Source: Marinobacterium stanieri (GTDB taxonomy: Bacteria; Pseudomonadota; Gammaproteobacteria; Pseudomonadales; Balneatricaceae). From it: a stretch of DNA of 64,000 nt. The number at the start of each line of letters is the position of its first letter. Positions within the stretch are counted from its first letter, which is position 1. Below, in pieces: positions 8,117-15,537 of this stretch. Under the pieces are notes generated by a model. That model was not told the DNA's origin. It saw only the letters and a program-made list of their open reading frames with translations, and ran no database searches. The stretch is from assembly GCF_900155945.1 (NCBI RefSeq), contig NZ_FTMN01000009.1, positions 62,001-126,000 on the forward strand. Direction: 5' to 3'. The position numbers and the translations under genes are program-made.

Positions 8117-9136
8117 ATGACTATCAAGCCCAAGCTTTCCGCGCTTTTCAAATCCTGCACTCTGGCAGCCGCCGTCAGCCTGCCACTGGCCTCAACCGCA
8201 CAGGCCGATGACAGCTTCATCCTGGCGCAGGCCATGAATACCGATCACATTTTCCACGCCACTTCCGAACAGTTTATCACCGAGCTGGACGCCCAAAACC
8301 CGGATTATGACGTTGAGTATCACCCCGGTGGAGACCTGGGTGACTGGACCTCCCTGTTCGAGCAAACCATGCAGGGCGCCATTCCGATGACAATCACCTA
8401 TGGTGCCTCAGAGTTCGACCCGCGTCTTGATCTGACCTGGCTGGGGTATGTTGTGGACAGCTGGGAAAAAGCACGCGAAGTGTACGGCCCCGGTGGCCCC
8501 ATGGTCGATGTGTACAACCAGATTCTGGAAGAGAATGACCTGGTGTCACTGGGTATTATCCCGGCCGGATTTGGCTCCATTACCATCCGCAAGGGTGTCG
8601 GCAAGGTACCGACCAACTTCCCCGAAGATGCCAAGGGCATCAAGATGCGAGTCGTACCCACCCCGCTCGCCGTCGAACGCTTTAACAATCTGGGCTTCAG
8701 CGCAGTTCCCATGCCGTTCTCTGAACTGTACACCGCACTTCAGCTGGGCACCGTCGACGGCCGTGCCTTTGGTCCTGCGGTCGAGATCTGGCAGATGCGT
8801 GATGTACTGGAAAGCTACGTGCTAACCCGGGATTATTTCGAGCATGCCTTCTGGCTGGTCAACAAGGACTGGTGGGATGATCTGCCGGAGCAGGAACGCA
8901 AGGACATCCGGGCTGCCGCGGATGCCACACTGAATGTGGTCTGGGACAAGGCACGCAGCATTGATGAAGATTATCTGGCCAAGGTGCGTGAACACGGTAT
9001 TGATGTCGTCGAGCTGACGCCGACCCAGCTGCAGAAAGCCAAGGACAGCCTCTACGCCAACGAATGGCCCTACATGGAAGATGTCGTCGGAACCGACATC
9101 ATGGACATGATGCGCAAGATTGCCGCCATCAACTGA
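8117..9136 (+). CDS. dctP: TRAP transporter substrate-binding protein (DctP family)
   Basis: The periplasmic solute receptor of a tripartite ATP-independent transporter, 339 residues. A signal peptide ends with STAQA at residue 30. The family arginine that grips the carboxylate of the ligand is likely Arg178 in GIKMRVVPTP; PMPFSELYTALQLGTVDG follows as in other DctP proteins. The ribosome site GGGGGT lies upstream. It leads a dctP-dctQ-dctM operon directly after the LysR gene. The ligand is probably an organic acid or zwitterionic amino acid matching the neighbouring aminotransferase pathway; sequence alone does not fix it. Confidence 0.9.
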   Translation: MTIKPKLSALFKSCTLAAAVSLPLASTAQADDSFILAQAMNTDHIFHATSEQFITELDAQNPDYDVEYHPGGDLGDWTSLFEQTMQGAIPMTITYGASEFDPRLDLTWLGYVVDSWEKAREVYGPGGPMVDVYNQILEENDLVSLGIIPAGFGSITIRKGVGKVPTNFPEDAKGIKMRVVPTPLAVERFNNLGFSAVPMPFSELYTALQLGTVDGRAFGPAVEIWQMRDVLESYVLTRDYFEHAFWLVNKDWWDDLPEQERKDIRAAADATLNVVWDKARSIDEDYLAKVREHGIDVVELTPTQLQKAKDSLYANEWPYMEDVVGTDIMDMMRKIAAIN

Positions 9137-9201
9137 TCTGTCCCTGTGTTAAGGCTGCCACGATCCTGTGGCAGCCAGTGCTCTTCGGGAGGCTACCCCC
9201 C

Positions 9202-9774
9202 ATGCAACAATCTTCATCTGCCATGACGGCATCCGCCGATGTGGAGGTGGTGTCGGTCAAACTCAACACCTTCACCCACCTGCTGCTGAGCAGCTATAAA
9301 TTCCTCATGTTCCTGGCCGGCTTAGGGCTGGCGGGCCTGATGTTTGCTCAGGTCATCATGCGTTACTTCCTGGACTCACCCTTTGCCGGTATTGAAGAAC
9401 TGGCGATACTGCTGGGCGTCTGGGTCTATTTTCTGGGGATGGGCTATGCCAGCCTGACCCGTGAACATATCTCCGGTGGCATCGTCTCGCTGCTGGTGAA
9501 AGATCCCTGGAAGCTTAAGCTGATCGAGCTGGCCAGTTTGATCGTTTGCCTGATTGCTGCACTAATTTTTGGCTACTTTGCCTGCAAGTACGCATTTTTC
9601 GTGATTGAAAAAGGACGCAGCAGTATCTATCTGCGCTGGCCGAAAGGCTTCTGGAGCGCCAGCATGATTGTTGGCTTCAGCATGATGACCATCTGCTTCC
9701 TGACTCAGGCCGTCCGCACATGGCGTGAATTGCGTCACCTGGACCACCAAGCTTCGGGAGGTCCCAAAGGATGA
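9202..9774 (+). CDS. dctQ: TRAP transporter small membrane subunit (DctQ)
   Basis: A 190-residue membrane protein with four predicted helices (about 32-54, 65-82, 105-128 and 150-172). The conserved DctQ segment FAGIEELAILLGVWVYFLG is present. The ATG at 9202 is chosen because GGGAGG at 9187-9192 lies nine bases upstream; an earlier in-frame Met at 9064 falls inside dctP. DctQ pairs with DctM and helps dock the loaded receptor. Its stop overlaps the dctM start by four bases (9771-9774). Confidence 0.9.
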   Translation: MQQSSSAMTASADVEVVSVKLNTFTHLLLSSYKFLMFLAGLGLAGLMFAQVIMRYFLDSPFAGIEELAILLGVWVYFLGMGYASLTREHISGGIVSLLVKDPWKLKLIELASLIVCLIAALIFGYFACKYAFFVIEKGRSSIYLRWPKGFWSASMIVGFSMMTICFLTQAVRTWRELRHLDHQASGGPKG

Positions 9775-11081
9775 CTCTGTTCCTGATTGCCATGGCCGTG
9801 ATTGTGGTGCTGCTGCTGGCCCAAGTACCCGTCGCCTTTTCATTTGGCATCGGCGCTCTGCTGTTTGCCTTCCTCACCGATAACAACATTTCCTTCCTGA
9901 TTCCCCACGGTTTCAAAACCGCCAGTGGTTTTGCCCTTCTGGCTCTGCCACTGTTTATCTATGCCGGAATCCTGATGGCTGAAGGCGGTATTTCGGAGCG
10001 CTTGCTGAACTTCGTCAACTCCATTGTCGGCCGTATCAAGGGCGGCCTGGGTGCTGTCACCGTTCTTACCTGCGCCCTGTTCGGCGCCATCTCCGGCAGC
10101 TCATCAGCCGCTATTGCGGCCATTGGCCAGGTGATGATTCCGCGCATGGTTCGAGAAGGCTACCCGGCCGGGCATGCCACGGCACTGGTTGCCTGCTCCT
10201 CGGTGCTGGCCCTGATGATTCCGCCCAGTATTCCGATGATCGTTTTTTCCATCACCGGTGGCATTTCTGTCGGTGCGGCGTTCCTGTCAACCATCATCCC
10301 GGGCATTCTGCTGACACTGGTGTATTGCGGCCTGAACTTCTGGTTTCTCAAGGACAACGACCAGATCAAGGTCGATGCCCCTCTGCCGCTGGCCGCCGCC
10401 ACCAAAGGCGTGATGAAATCCGCTGGCAGTGCCGGCTTTGCGCTGCTGATGCCGCTGCTGATTCTAGGCGCCATTTACAGTGGTATTGCCACCCCCACCG
10501 AGGCTGCTGCCATCGCGGTGCTCTATGCCATTCCGGTTGGTCTGTTCATCTATCGCGGGCTGACGCTGAAGACCTTTGGCAGTGCCACCATCAAGGCGGT
10601 CACCATGACCGGCTCCATTATGGCGGTACTGTTTTTCCTGTTCATCATGAGTCGCACCATGATTCTGGAGCAGGTGCCCAAGGAACTGGCCGAGTCGCTG
10701 CTGCAGATCTCCGATAACAAGTACGTCATCCTCTTTCTGATCAACATCATGTTGCTGCTGATCGGCATGATCGTCGATGACATCTCCGGCAGTGTGCTGG
10801 CCGCGGTGATTTTCCTGCCGGTGATTCAGCAACTGGGTATAGACCCGATCCATTTTGCCGCTGTAGTGGGTGTAAACCTGGGGCTGGGTAATGTCTCGCC
10901 GCCCTGTGCCCCTATGCTCTATATGGCTGGAGGTGTCAGCAAGCTGTCATTGGATCAGTACCTGAAGCCGACCCTGAAGTTCCTGTTGCTGGGCCACCTG
11001 CCCATGGTGCTGCTGGTCACGTTTGTACCCCAGCTCAGCCTGCTGCTGCCGGAACTGGTGATGGACTACACCGCGCTCTAA
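9771..11081 (+). CDS. dctM: TRAP transporter large permease subunit (DctM)
   Basis: The transport subunit, 436 residues, hydrophobic throughout with about a dozen membrane segments. Family hallmarks are GAISGSSSAAIAAIGQVMIP (about 105-124), the MIPPSIPMIVFSITGGIS region, ATPTEAAAIAVLYA, and LGLGNVSPPCAPMLYMAGG near the C terminus. It uses the sodium-ion gradient to carry the ligand delivered by DctP. It is coupled to dctQ through an ATGA overlap, and the operon ends at the terminator at 11101-11127. Confidence 0.93.
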   Translation: MTLFLIAMAVIVVLLLAQVPVAFSFGIGALLFAFLTDNNISFLIPHGFKTASGFALLALPLFIYAGILMAEGGISERLLNFVNSIVGRIKGGLGAVTVLTCALFGAISGSSSAAIAAIGQVMIPRMVREGYPAGHATALVACSSVLALMIPPSIPMIVFSITGGISVGAAFLSTIIPGILLTLVYCGLNFWFLKDNDQIKVDAPLPLAAATKGVMKSAGSAGFALLMPLLILGAIYSGIATPTEAAAIAVLYAIPVGLFIYRGLTLKTFGSATIKAVTMTGSIMAVLFFLFIMSRTMILEQVPKELAESLLQISDNKYVILFLINIMLLLIGMIVDDISGSVLAAVIFLPVIQQLGIDPIHFAAVVGVNLGLGNVSPPCAPMLYMAGGVSKLSLDQYLKPTLKFLLLGHLPMVLLVTFVPQLSLLLPELVMDYTAL

Positions 11082-11100
11082 CGAGACCGTTCTGGATAAC

Positions 11101-11127
11101 AAAAAACCCGGCTAAATAGCCGGGTTT
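11101..11127. terminator. Bidirectional terminator between dctM and nadE
   Basis: CCCGGCT (11107-11113) pairs with AGCCGGG (11118-11124). AAAAAA lies on the left and TTTATTT on the right, so it can stop transcription arriving from either convergent gene. Confidence 0.88.
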
Positions 11128-11158
11128 ATTTATTGCAGAGCAGGCAAGCGCCTGGCGG

Positions 11159-12787
11159 TCAGATACCGGCCTTCCAGCCTGACGTAATCGGATAGCGGCG
11201 GTCACGACCAAAGCCACGCTGGGTCACACGCGGGCCGATCGGTGCCTGGCGGCGCTTGTACTCGTTGATATCGACCAATCGCAGCACCCGGTTCACATCG
11301 GCGGGTTCAAAGCCCTCGTCGATGATTGCCTGGGCGGAGTAATCGCGCTCCACGTAGAGCTCCAGAATGCGGTCCAGCACATCGTAGTCCGGCAGGCTGT
11401 CCTGATCGGTCTGATCCGGCGCCAGCTCGGCAGAAGGCGGACGGTCGATGACGCGCTGCGGAATCACCGGCGACAGCGTATTGCGGTAGCGCGACAGCTG
11501 GTACACCAGGGTTTTGGGAATATCCTTGAGCACATCGAAGCCACCGGCCATGTCACCGTACAGGGTGGAATAGCCGACCGCCATTTCGCTCTTGTTGCCG
11601 GTTGTCAGCACCAGATAGCCCTTCTTGTTGGAGATCGCCATCAGCAGCACGCCACGGCAGCGTGCCTGCAGGTTCTCTTCGGTGGTATCCGGTGCGTATC
11701 CGGCCAGTTGCCCCTGCAGCTGCTGCATGAAGCTGTCGTACAGCGGCTCAATGGAGATCACATCGTAGGCAATACCCAGCGCGCGAGCTTCTGCCTCGGC
11801 ATCTTCCACACTCATGGAAGAGGTATAACGGAACGGCATCATCACCGCTTCGACACGGTCAGCGCCCAGCGCATCCACCGCCACGGCCACACTCAGTGCC
11901 GAGTCGATACCGCCGGACAGGCCCAGTACCACGCCCTTGAAGCCATTCTTGTTTACATAATCACGTACGCCCATCACCAGCGCCTGATACACACTGGCGT
12001 CGGCCGTGGGTTCTTCGATGCTGGCTTGCTCAGAGGCCAGCTTGCCGGATGCCGTATCAAAGCTGGCCAGGTAGAGGCCTTCATCACAATGAGCACCGCG
12101 GAACAGGGTTTCGCCCTCGGCCGACAGCAGCAGGGAGTTGCCATCAAAGACCAGTTCGTCCTGGGCACCGGTCTGGTTCAGGTACACCACGGGTGCGCCC
12201 ACCTGCCGGGCACGTTGTGCTACCACTTCGGCACGCTGGGTCGCCTTGCCGATATGATAGGGCGAGGCATTCAGACTCAACACCAGATCCACACCCGCGT
12301 CCGCCAGTTGCTCGGTAGGAGCGGAGTGCCAGATATCCTCGCAGATGCTCAGACCGATACGTGCGCCCTGATGCTCAAACACGCAGGGCTGATCGCCGGC
12401 GACAAAGTAGCGCTGCTCATCAAACACCTGGTAGTTGGGCAGACACTGCTTGGCATATTCGCAGATCAGCTCACCGTCCCGGATCACGCCGGCCATGTTG
12501 TAGAGCGCGCCATCACGGTAGCGCGGATAACCCAGCACCAGCGTTACGCCGCTCACTTCCTGCTTGATACGCTCCAGAGCCTGCTCGATACGCAGTTCCA
12601 GGCTGGGACGCAGCAGCAGGTCTTCCGGCGGGTAACCGCTCAGGGCCAGCTCGGGGAAAAGCACGAGATCTGCCTGGTGGCGATCCCGTGCCTCAAGCGC
12701 GGTCTCGATAATACGGCCAGTGTTACCGGGGATATCCCCCACCAGCAGGTTCAACTGGGCCATCAGGACCCGTATCGGTGTGCTCAT
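11159..12787 (-). CDS. nadE: Glutamine-hydrolysing NAD+ synthase
   Basis: Converts deamido-NAD to NAD using ATP and glutamine-derived ammonia, the last step of NAD synthesis. At 542 residues it is the long two-domain form. The nitrilase-type glutaminase domain (about 1-250) carries Glu46 (FPELALSG), Lys113 (YAKQCLPNY) and Cys149 (SICEDIWH). The C-terminal synthetase domain has the PP-loop SGGIDS at 291-296 and TTGNKSEMAVGY later. It starts 16 bases after the thiO stop and probably ends the long leftward transcription unit. Confidence 0.95.
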   Translation of the reverse strand: MSTPIRVLMAQLNLLVGDIPGNTGRIIETALEARDRHQADLVLFPELALSGYPPEDLLLRPSLELRIEQALERIKQEVSGVTLVLGYPRYRDGALYNMAGVIRDGELICEYAKQCLPNYQVFDEQRYFVAGDQPCVFEHQGARIGLSICEDIWHSAPTEQLADAGVDLVLSLNASPYHIGKATQRAEVVAQRARQVGAPVVYLNQTGAQDELVFDGNSLLLSAEGETLFRGAHCDEGLYLASFDTASGKLASEQASIEEPTADASVYQALVMGVRDYVNKNGFKGVVLGLSGGIDSALSVAVAVDALGADRVEAVMMPFRYTSSMSVEDAEAEARALGIAYDVISIEPLYDSFMQQLQGQLAGYAPDTTEENLQARCRGVLLMAISNKKGYLVLTTGNKSEMAVGYSTLYGDMAGGFDVLKDIPKTLVYQLSRYRNTLSPVIPQRVIDRPPSAELAPDQTDQDSLPDYDVLDRILELYVERDYSAQAIIDEGFEPADVNRVLRLVDINEYKRRQAPIGPRVTQRGFGRDRRYPITSGWKAGI

Positions 12788-12803
12788 TGATCTCCTGCGT
12801 CTC

Positions 12804-13910
12804 TCAGCATGCGGTTAAACGTCCAGCAGGAGAGTATGCATCAGGATCGACCACGGGTGAACGCCCCAGCAGCAGATCGGCCATCAAGCGCGTCGATGCC
12901 GGCGCCAGCACCAGCCCGTTACGGTAGTGGCCGGTGTTCAAATGCAGGCCCTGCCAGCCCGGTACAGCGCCGATAAAGGGGACACCTTCCGGAGAGCCCG
13001 GGCGCAATCCGGCCCAGTGATGTTCCACTTCATAATCAGCCAGTTCCGGTACGATACGGGTAGCGGTGTCGAACAGGCTGCGGCTGGCCTCTTCGGTGGT
13101 GGATTTGTCGAAACCGACATGTTCCAGCGTACTGCCCACCAGTACACGACCATCATTGCGCGGAATCACATAGCGACCTTCCAGCATCACTACGCGGTCA
13201 ACCACGCCCGGTGCCGCCTTGAACACCATCATCTGGCCACGCACGGGTTCTACCGGCAGGCCCAGGTTCAGCTGCGCCAGCAGTTCACCACTCCAGGCAC
13301 CACCGGCCAGAATGGTTTCACCACCCTGGTGCTCGCCACGTGTGGTTTTAACACCCAGCACGCGCTCGCCAAAGAGGCTGAAGCCGGTGACTTCGCTGTC
13401 TTCACACAGGGTAATATTGGGGTGTTTGCGCACGCTTTCACGCAATGCCTGACCCAGACGCGGGTTACGGATACTGGCAACTTCCGGCATCCAGATGGCG
13501 GACTCGAACCCCGGCGCCAGATGTTCCTCGGTGCGGTAGATAAAGTCGGCGCCAACCTTGGTCAGCGGGCGGTGGTAGCGGCGTGCCCAATCCAGTGCCA
13601 CCGCTTCTTCTTCCGGCTTCACATCCAGCATCAGCATGCCTTTCTGGCGCAACTCAGGGTCGCAACCGGTTTCGGCCAGCAACTCCTGCGCCAGATGCAC
13701 GTAACTGCTCTGGGACCAGAGCGCCAGTGAGGTCACGGCGTCCTGGTAGCGCCAGGGGTACAAGGGCGAGACGATCCCGCCACCGGCCCAGGACGCCTCG
13801 CGCGCACTGGTACCGCGTTCGATCAGTTTAACCTTGGCGCCACCCTGCGCCAGAAAACGTGCCGTCATCAAACCGATGACGCCAGCCCCTACGATTACAT
13901 AATCAGACAT
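12804..13910 (-). CDS. thiO: Glycine oxidase ThiO / DAO-family FAD oxidoreductase
   Basis: A 368-residue FAD-dependent amine oxidase of the D-amino-acid oxidase fold. The Rossmann motif GAGVIG lies at 8-13, then FLAQGG and the acidic end of the second strand (LIERG); SWAGGGIVSPLYPW is typical of ThiO. The start at 13910 is chosen over an upstream Met at 13940 because AGGGGG lies just before it. ThiO makes dehydroglycine for the thiazole ring of thiamine. In pseudomonads the gene also sits beside fimT, though other thiamine genes are elsewhere, so a broader amine oxidase role is possible. Confidence 0.85.
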   Translation of the reverse strand: MSDYVIVGAGVIGLMTARFLAQGGAKVKLIERGTSAREASWAGGGIVSPLYPWRYQDAVTSLALWSQSSYVHLAQELLAETGCDPELRQKGMLMLDVKPEEEAVALDWARRYHRPLTKVGADFIYRTEEHLAPGFESAIWMPEVASIRNPRLGQALRESVRKHPNITLCEDSEVTGFSLFGERVLGVKTTRGEHQGGETILAGGAWSGELLAQLNLGLPVEPVRGQMMVFKAAPGVVDRVVMLEGRYVIPRNDGRVLVGSTLEHVGFDKSTTEEASRSLFDTATRIVPELADYEVEHHWAGLRPGSPEGVPFIGAVPGWQGLHLNTGHYRNGLVLAPASTRLMADLLLGRSPVVDPDAYSPAGRLTAC

Positions 13911-13956
13911 TTCACCCCCTTTTCGTCTGAAGATAAACATTCACCAGCTTCGCGTA

Positions 13957-14496
13957 CTAGCTGCCTGTTGAAGCAATGCGAATGCGCCCTGGTAGCGATA
14001 CAACGACAAGATTCGAATATGAACTGCCGGGTGTGGTGATCGTAAACGTGCCATTGGAGCCACCTAGCACAGAGCCATCAGGCTGATACACCAGTGAATC
14101 TCCCCGGTTCCAAATTATGCGCACGGGATCATCAAAAGTAGCAACGCGGAGTACAGTTTCCTGAGCACCAACAGTTCTATCCTGATTTAAGTCAATAAAT
14201 GCTATGGCGCCCTGCCAGCGCTGGTTGCCTATACGGATATCTCCCGAGCATTGCTGCAAATTACCGGTGCGACATAAGGTTACACGGCTGTTACTGCTAA
14301 TTGCCGTTGACCGTACCAGGTTAAGTAGCGATGTGATTTCATTCTGGGCTGTATCCTGCCGGTTGCTTTCGACAAGTGATATAAAAGAGCCTGGAGCAAC
14401 GGCAATGACTATTGCCAGAACAGCAACAACTACCATCAACTCTACCAAGCTCAGCCCCTGCTGCCTGGCAGGAGCAAAGAACAAGCAGACGCTCAT
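13957..14496 (-). CDS. fimT: FimT/GspH-family type IV minor pseudopilin
   Basis: A 179-residue prepilin-like protein. A 14-residue leader ends in Gly14, followed by LSLVEL with the required Glu at mature position 5 and a hydrophobic helix (about 20-40). Mature residue 1 is Leu rather than the usual Phe. The rest matches the GspH/FimT globular domain layout, ending in G-R-I-R-I. AGGGA lies six bases before the ATG. In Pseudomonas the thiO side of this locus is followed by fimT-fimU-pilV-pilW-pilX-pilY1-pilE-ispH before fkpB; here only this gene lies between thiO and fkpB. It also looks more AT-rich than its neighbours. FimT or FimU identity is not certain. Confidence 0.8.
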   Translation of the reverse strand: MSVCLFFAPARQQGLSLVELMVVVAVLAIVIAVAPGSFISLVESNRQDTAQNEITSLLNLVRSTAISSNSRVTLCRTGNLQQCSGDIRIGNQRWQGAIAFIDLNQDRTVGAQETVLRVATFDDPVRIIWNRGDSLVYQPDGSVLGGSNGTFTITTPGSSYSNLVVVSLPGRIRIASTGS

Positions 14497-14580
14497 GATT
14501 CATCCCTGTTTCATGAATGGGTGGATTAGTGGTCATTCCTTGACCTCACCCTTAGAGACTGGTCATTTTTTACGCAACCG

Positions 14581-15015
14581 TCAAGCGGCTTCGACCGCCT
14601 TGACGTCTACTTCAAAGATCAGGGTTTTGCCGGCCAGCGGATGGTTGAAGTCCACGGTGACCTTGTCGTCGTTGAAATCGGTGATCATGCCGGGGAGTTC
14701 ACCACCGGGTTCCTGGAAGGACACCACCAGACCCGGCTCCAGCTCCATATCCTTGAACTGGCTGCGTGGCATGATCTGGATATTGCTCGGATTGTGCATG
14801 CCAAAACCGCGCTCGGGTGCGATGGTCAGTTCAACATGCTCACCGGTTTTCAGCCCCAGCAATGCCTGTTCAAAGCCTTCGGGGATGTTGCCATCACCAA
14901 ATTCAAAACGGGCCGGCTCGGCATCGAAGTTGCTGTCGATGATCTGGCCGTCTTCCAGCTTGATCGCAAAGTTCAGCGTAATGGCCGTGCCCGGCCCGAT
15001 AGCTACATCTGTCAT
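14581..15015 (-). CDS. fkpB: FKBP-type peptidyl-prolyl isomerase (SlpA/FkpB)
   Basis: A 144-residue SlyD-like prolyl isomerase with a cytoplasmic FKBP fold interrupted by an insert-in-flap chaperone domain (about 65-130). Characteristic segments are LEDGQIIDSNFDAEPARFEF, then GNIPEGFEQALLGLKTGEH and HPLAGKTLIFEV near the end. The neighbour order ileS-lspA-fkpB is conserved in gammaproteobacteria, where ispH normally follows; ispH is missing here. It starts 12 bases after the lspA stop. Confidence 0.92.
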   Translation of the reverse strand: MTDVAIGPGTAITLNFAIKLEDGQIIDSNFDAEPARFEFGDGNIPEGFEQALLGLKTGEHVELTIAPERGFGMHNPSNIQIMPRSQFKDMELEPGLVVSFQEPGGELPGMITDFNDDKVTVDFNHPLAGKTLIFEVDVKAVEAA

Positions 15016-15027
15016 CTATCTGTATAC

Positions 15028-15537
15028 CTAGTCTTTTGAGGAGCCTGTACCGGGCCGGAACATGTCCAGCAGCAGCAACAGGGTGCCAAGGGTAATGGCA
15101 CTGTCCGCAATATTGAATGCCGGGAAGTAGTACCCACCCCAGTGCAGGGAGATGAAATCCACCACATACCCATGCACGGTACGATCAAACAGGTTGCCCA
15201 GAGCACCGCCCAGCACCAGTGCCAGGCCAATTCCCAAAGCTTTCTGCGCCCTGGGTGTGCGCCACATCCAGTGCAGCAGGAACAGGCTCATGCCCACCGC
15301 GATGGCGACAAACAGCCAGCGTTGCCAGCCATCATGTGAGGCCAGGAAGCTGAAGGCAGCACCTGTGTTATAGAGCAGGGTCAGATCAAATACCGGCAGC
15401 AGGGGCACCGGGTCAGCGTAGGTCAGCAGGGTGTCGGCCAGGAACTTGGTTCCCAGGTCCAGCACCAGTACCACCAGAGTCAGCCAGAGCCAGCGCAGGG
15501 CGCTGGCTCCAGTCGTGGGGGAAGTGGCGATTGTCAT
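15028..15537 (-). CDS. lspA: Lipoprotein signal peptidase (signal peptidase II)
   Basis: A 169-residue inner-membrane aspartyl protease that removes signal peptides from diacylglyceryl prolipoproteins, BamD here being one predicted client. Four membrane helices are visible. Conserved blocks are [10 protein letters not shown] (56-65), [10 protein letters not shown] (110-119) and FNIADSAIT (141-149). Asp127 in VVDF and Asp145 in NIAD fit the catalytic pair. Its ATG shares one base with the ileS stop (TGATG at 15537), so it is tightly coupled to ileS. Confidence 0.96.
   Translation of the reverse strand: MTIATSPTTGASALRWLWLTLVVLVLDLGTKFLADTLLTYADPVPLLPVFDLTLLYNTGAAFSFLASHDGWQRWLFVAIAVGMSLFLLHWMWRTPRAQKALGIGLALVLGGALGNLFDRTVHGYVVDFISLHWGGYYFPAFNIADSAITLGTLLLLLDMFRPGTGSSKD

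Noticed and set aside
7050-9136. Mobile element or recent island for the TRAP module
   Set aside because: No integrase, transposase, tRNA or direct repeats at the edges, and the genes look like the rest of the window in composition; only the control regions are AT-rich.
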